Assembly: GCA_017052515.1 (NCBI GenBank)
Contig: JAFHKR010000039.1
Span: forward strand, 1,178,001 to 1,242,000
DNA length: 64,000 bases
Source: Fictibacillus nanhaiensis
Lineage (GTDB): Bacteria; Bacillota; Bacilli; Bacillales; Fictibacillaceae
Reading direction: 5' to 3'
This document shows positions 60,871 to 64,000 of this stretch, piece by piece; the first letter of the stretch is position 1; each line of letters begins with the position of its first letter. The notes beneath the pieces are model-generated. The model made no database searches. It saw only the letters and a program-made list of their open reading frames with translations, and had not been told where the DNA came from. Made by a program: the position numbers and the translations under genes.

Positions 60871-61734
60871 TTATCGATACTCTTTTATCCCGTTTTCAAA
60901 TGCAACATTATCGTTGTTTATTAAACCATGCAATGCTTCTTGTAAAGCAAATGTACGCTTATAAAATGTAACACGCTTAGCTATTTCTGAACCGTTTGGA
61001 TAAAGATTGATACACTTGTTATAGAAATCCATACCATAACTTGATAGTATTCCTGCAAAATCATAGGCGGGATCACCTATACCCGAACCACCAAAGTCTA
61101 TTATTCCTGAAATTTCACAGCTTTTAGGGTCCCATAAGATATTCGATGCTCCAAAATCTCCGTGTATAAGGGTTGTTTTTAAGGGTTCTTTATGAGTAAG
61201 AAAAGCCTCAAATGAAAAAGTAATCTCACTTTGAGATTTCTTATTGATAAAATGAAAAAGCTTGTCCTGTATAGAATAAAATAGTTCTTTCATGTCTTCA
61301 TATGGGTTACTATCTATTAAGTTTAGAGACGTAACCAACGTTTTTTTCGATACGGAATGAATCTCAATTAGAAAGGTTACAAGTTGTTTTGCAAGTTTCA
61401 TTGAATCCACATGATTCACTTTTATTAAATGTTCATTCCAGAAAGGGACACCTTCAATTAAATGATATCCAGTAAATACTTTACCAGGTTCATTTAGCTC
61501 GAATGACTCATATTCTGGATATGGAATTTGGATTGATATTATATCCCTGATATGATCTAAGATTTGAGCTTCTTCTTTTAATCTTACAATTCCTTTTTCG
61601 TACTTTGGAAATCTGAATACAAGAGAATGGTTTATGATTAATACATCGTTATTCTGGCCAATATCATTAGCAAGAACATTCTCAATGATAAGTTCTGGAT
61701 AGACTTCTTTAATCCGTTCAATATAATGATTCAT
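60871..61734 (-). CDS. Aminoglycoside phosphotransferase-family kinase
   Basis: The 287-aa APH/choline-kinase-fold protein has the N-lobe VLIINHSLVFRFPKYEKG, Brenner motif HGDFGASNILWD (catalytic Asp about residue 192) and metal motif IDFGGSGIGDPAYDFAGI. It resembles APH(2'')-like and other kinase members; whether it acts on drugs cannot be told. AGGAG lies 7 nt before the ATG. It is monocistronic and upstream of the T-box unit on the same strand. Confidence 0.88.
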   Translation of the reverse strand: MNHYIERIKEVYPELIIENVLANDIGQNNDVLIINHSLVFRFPKYEKGIVRLKEEAQILDHIRDIISIQIPYPEYESFELNEPGKVFTGYHLIEGVPFWNEHLIKVNHVDSMKLAKQLVTFLIEIHSVSKKTLVTSLNLIDSNPYEDMKELFYSIQDKLFHFINKKSQSEITFSFEAFLTHKEPLKTTLIHGDFGASNILWDPKSCEISGIIDFGGSGIGDPAYDFAGILSSYGMDFYNKCINLYPNGSEIAKRVTFYKRTFALQEALHGLINNDNVAFENGIKEYR

Positions 61735-61880
61735 TCTTTTTCTCCTAGATCATAATTATATTTAGGAACTTATTTATTATTGGAGTTAGTTATTTTCCCT
61801 TTAATAAATTTCCTATTATTCTATATAACTACTTAGGTTGGTTATGAATTCTTAAGCTACTACTACTTTCCAAACAACTC

Positions 61881-61911
61881 CCTTATACAGCAATCGCACC
61901 CGATCGGAAGA
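61881..61911. repeat. Dispersed hairpin repeat, right-end remnant
   Basis: CAGCAATCGCACCCGATCGGAAG matches the conserved right end only. Confidence 0.45.
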
Positions 61912-61997
61912 AAGAATAAAATTGTAAATATTAGTAAAGGTAATCATACTTTTATTAGCGAATATAATATCAAGAAAATAATTAATGAGGTGGTTAT

Positions 61998-62261
61998 ATG
62001 ATTGGGATTGTATTCTTATTGATTTTTATTTTTATACCATTAACTACAATCGTTGTGTCTATCGTCGGTACACTAATTACTAAAAATATGTTTGTAACAC
62101 CAATCTTATTTGGATTAACGTTAATTTTACTAAACTTCCTCAATATATTTGAGGTTGGCTTATTTCCTATTTTAATTTATACTGCATTATCATTTAGCAC
62201 TTCGTATATTACTTCAATTATAAAAAATAGAAGAAGCAGCATCCAAACGAAAACACTATAA
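61998..62261 (+). CDS. Small membrane protein, unknown
   Basis: The 87-aa protein is almost entirely hydrophobic, with two to three helices (residues 2-25, 32-50, 55-75) and a basic tail (IKNRRSSIQTK). GAGGTGG lies 4 nt before the ATG. No family is recognised. A hairpin plus full repeat copy follows, like the one at 34.3 kb. Confidence 0.55.
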   Translation: MIGIVFLLIFIFIPLTTIVVSIVGTLITKNMFVTPILFGLTLILLNFLNIFEVGLFPILIYTALSFSTSYITSIIKNRRSSIQTKTL

Positions 62262-62316
62262 ATCATAAAGACCAAGTAATAAATTTGGTGTTATTTAGTT
62301 ATAAGATTGCTTATAT

Positions 62317-62409
62317 TTCTTCTTCAACAATCCTGCTTCGTTTGTTCAATAAGTTCAATAAAAAAGTGCAGATCTCCTTCTCAGAGAAAAGCACCCGTTA
62401 ATTGCATAA
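62317..62409. repeat. Dispersed hairpin repeat, full copy
   Basis: TTCTTCTTCAACAATCCTGC, TTCGTTTGTTCAATAAG, then GTGCAGATCTCC/GAGAAAAGCAC and ACCCGTTAATTGC. It lies between a plus-strand membrane protein gene and a convergent acetyltransferase gene. Confidence 0.8.
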
Positions 62410-62444
62410 ATAAATTCATAATAAAACAATTCTATTAATTAAAA

Positions 62445-63020
62445 CTACTTATCTGTCAACATTTCAAGATAATCTTCTTGAAGAAGACCAAAGACAGCAC
62501 AATCCTTATAATGATTCTTGGCATTGCGAATCATATGTTTAATCGTTCCTTCTTGCTTCATTCCAACTTTCTCCATAATTTTTCCTGAGGCTGGGTTGTC
62601 AGTATTATGAGCTGCAGAAATTTTGTGGATATTCATATCCCTAAAACCAAATTCAATAACAGCTTTCAATGCTTCAGTTCCATACCCTTTGTTCCACCAT
62701 TGATAGCCCATTAAATAACCCACTTCACAATTTTCAGTTAACGGATCAAAATTGAATAGATCAATGGCTCCGATCAACTTACCGTTTTCTTTCAGTTCCA
62801 TACCCCAATAACAAAATTCTTGAGAATCATAGTTACTTACGACTTCTTTTACTCTCTCGACTGTTTCAGATAGAGACTTGTGTGCTCCTTTTATTAAATT
62901 ATCCATTACTCGATCGTCTGAAAGCCAATGGTTAAAAATACTTTCCGCATCTTCAAGTACGATTCTTCTTAGAAATAATCGATCCGTTTCTATTGTTGGT
63001 GTTCCCAAAAAATGTATCAC
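62445..63020 (-). CDS. GNAT N-acetyltransferase, RimJ/RimL type
   Basis: The 191-aa protein starts IETDRLFLRRIVLEDAESIFNHWLSDDRVM. It contains FDPLTENCEVGYLMGYQWWNKGYGTEALKAVIEFGF (acetyl-CoA loop) and NIHKISAAHNTDNPASGKIMEKVGMKQEG. This is the common RimJ/RimL-like set that modifies protein N-termini or metabolites. It stands alone, and a repeat copy follows its stop. Confidence 0.88.
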   Translation of the reverse strand: MIHFLGTPTIETDRLFLRRIVLEDAESIFNHWLSDDRVMDNLIKGAHKSLSETVERVKEVVSNYDSQEFCYWGMELKENGKLIGAIDLFNFDPLTENCEVGYLMGYQWWNKGYGTEALKAVIEFGFRDMNIHKISAAHNTDNPASGKIMEKVGMKQEGTIKHMIRNAKNHYKDCAVFGLLQEDYLEMLTDK

Positions 63021-63156
63021 TTTCTCACCTTACCTAATCCTATCTATTTTCTCATACAATTGCTGAATAACTTAATTCAAGATGGGCATATTCAAATCCT
63101 TTCTTATTCCACGAACTGGCTCAAAAATGAGAAAGTTTACCCTTCTCCATAAAAAA

Positions 63157-63188
63157 ACACACTGTTTATTTGAGAATAACAGTGTGTT
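63157..63188 (-). terminator. Terminator of the methionine aminopeptidase gene
   Basis: AACACACTGTT and AACAGTGTGTT form a perfect 11-bp stem with seven T on the minus strand. Confidence 0.9.
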
Positions 63189-63276
63189 GATTCATACATT
63201 TTTAGTTGTAAGCTAATATTTTTCCTGCAAACGAAAGTCTAAATAATCAATTACATTAAGAACTTCATTGCTTGAA

Positions 63277-64000
63277 TTAAAGAGTGATAATAATCGGGCC
63301 TTCTTTAGTAAGGATAATTGTATGTTCTACTTGAGCTACATAACTTTCTTCGGTAGCATAGGTCCAACCGTCTTCTTTTTGGAAAACTTCTTCTTCCAAA
63401 GTAGATATGAATGGTTCGAATGCAATAACCATCCCATCCTTCAATAATTCATGATCCCATGGATCATTGTAGTTTAAAATATGGTCTGGTTCTTCGTGTA
63501 TTTTACGTCCCACACCGTGTCCTGTAAGGTTTTTTATAACCGTGAATCCATGCTGTTTTGCTGTTTCATAAACTGCTTTTCCGATTCTGCTTTTTTTGGA
63601 ACCGGGTTTAGCTTTCTTCAGACCTGCTTCAAATGCCATTTTCGCAACGTCGCATAATCTAGTTAATACTTCTTCTCCTTGTCCTACTACAAATGAGATT
63701 CCAGTATCAGCAAAATAACCGTTCTTTGAAGCAGATACATCGATATTTACAAGATCCCCTTCTTCAATAACCCGAGGACCGGGAATACCATGAGCCACTT
63801 CATCATTAATACTGATACACGTAAACCCTGGAAAATCATATTCACCTTTAGGAGCTGAAACTGCACCAGCTTTTTCTAAAAGTTCTCCGGCTAGATCATC
63901 AAGTTCTTTGGTCGTTATGCCCGGAATTGTTCTTTGTACTAATTCATCTCTAATTGATGCTATAATTTTGCCAATTTCCTTCAAACCACTAAAATCTTCT
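63277..64000 (-). CDS. Methionine aminopeptidase type I, MapB-like (5' end outside window)
   Basis: The open frame reaches the window edge and the coding pattern continues through EDFSGLKEIGKI upstream of the TTG at 63984, so the true start lies beyond position 64000. All five metal ligands of type I MetAPs are visible: NIDVSASKNGYFADTG (two Asp), TGHGVGRKIHEEP (His), AFEPFIST (Glu) and AQVEHTIILT (Glu). It resembles B. subtilis YflG (MapB) more than the ribosomal-operon Map. It removes the initiator methionine in the cytoplasm. Confidence 0.9.
   Translation of the reverse strand, partial: EDFSGLKEIGKIIASIRDELVQRTIPGITTKELDDLAGELLEKAGAVSAPKGEYDFPGFTCISINDEVAHGIPGPRVIEEGDLVNIDVSASKNGYFADTGISFVVGQGEEVLTRLCDVAKMAFEAGLKKAKPGSKKSRIGKAVYETAKQHGFTVIKNLTGHGVGRKIHEEPDHILNYNDPWDHELLKDGMVIAFEPFISTLEEEVFQKEDGWTYATEESYVAQVEHTIILTKEGPIIITL

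Noticed and set aside
1-64000. Prophage, insertion sequence or CRISPR array
   Set aside because: No transposase, integrase, phage structural gene or regularly spaced direct repeat was seen; repeats are dispersed single hairpins.

Overview
The window looks like chromosome of a low-GC Gram-positive bacterium of the Bacillaceae. The evidence is AGGAGG-type ribosome binding sites, TTG/GTG starts, a Bacillus-type alaR-alaT pair at the left edge, a YhcN/YlaJ-type spore lipoprotein, a DUF421 (YetF-like) protein, T-box leaders and a MapB-like methionine aminopeptidase at the right edge. I see no rRNA, tRNA, CRISPR array, transposase or phage structural gene. The genus cannot be fixed from this sequence alone; a Fictibacillus or Bacillus relative is a guess.

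Layout. 0-13 kb: alanine transaminase and its regulator, an LD-carboxypeptidase, a sugar-dehydrogenase-like beta-propeller protein, an MBL-fold hydrolase, an XRE/membrane-protein pair, and a DICT-domain / RibU-like S component / methyl-accepting protein group. 13-29 kb: mostly single genes (SAP/DUF6434, glycolipid-binding-like, acetyltransferases, AraC and LysR regulators, a HAD phosphatase, a secreted subtilisin, a serine hydrolase, NUDIX, LysE exporter, polysaccharide deacetylase, spore lipoprotein, DUF421). A T-box leader with no gene behind it lies at 24.7-24.9 kb. 29.5-38 kb: an accessory strip of short genes (DUF4261, anchored proteins, acetyltransferase, PUA/EVE-like plus HNH nuclease, SMI1/KNR4, stay-green, an ABC exporter). 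Many of these are followed by copies of a small hairpin repeat. The strip ends in a ruined FosB-like gene.

38.4-48.4 kb is the clearest functional unit: an operon on the minus strand for uptake and intracellular hydrolysis of fructosides. Its order is MalF-type permease, MalG-type permease, solute-binding lipoprotein, PfkB sugar kinase, canonical GH32 hydrolase, divergent LamG-GH32 protein, YesL-like membrane protein. A LacI-family regulator lies upstream, and ACGTAATCGATTACGT palindromes sit in front of both the regulator and the first permease. No ABC ATPase is encoded here, so a shared MsmX-type ATPase elsewhere is likely.

48.9-64 kb holds a truncated proline dehydrogenase, a DJ-1/PfpI protein with a WYL regulator, a zinc carboxypeptidase, a class A beta-lactamase, a second XRE/membrane pair, a decayed copy of the 5.8-kb MBL gene, SnoaL-like and YCII proteins, a Gfo/Idh/MocA oxidoreductase, a T-box-controlled second methionyl-tRNA synthetase broken by one in-frame TAA, an APH-type kinase and methionine aminopeptidase.

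The main themes are gene decay (six supported or likely pseudogenes), a dispersed hairpin repeat at the 3' ends of accessory genes, and small genes that are easily missed (49 aa at 16.7-16.9 kb, 48 aa at 31.0-31.2 kb). The most promising unexplained association is the DICT / flavin-transporter S component / ligand-domain-less chemoreceptor group at 8.9-11.3 kb.
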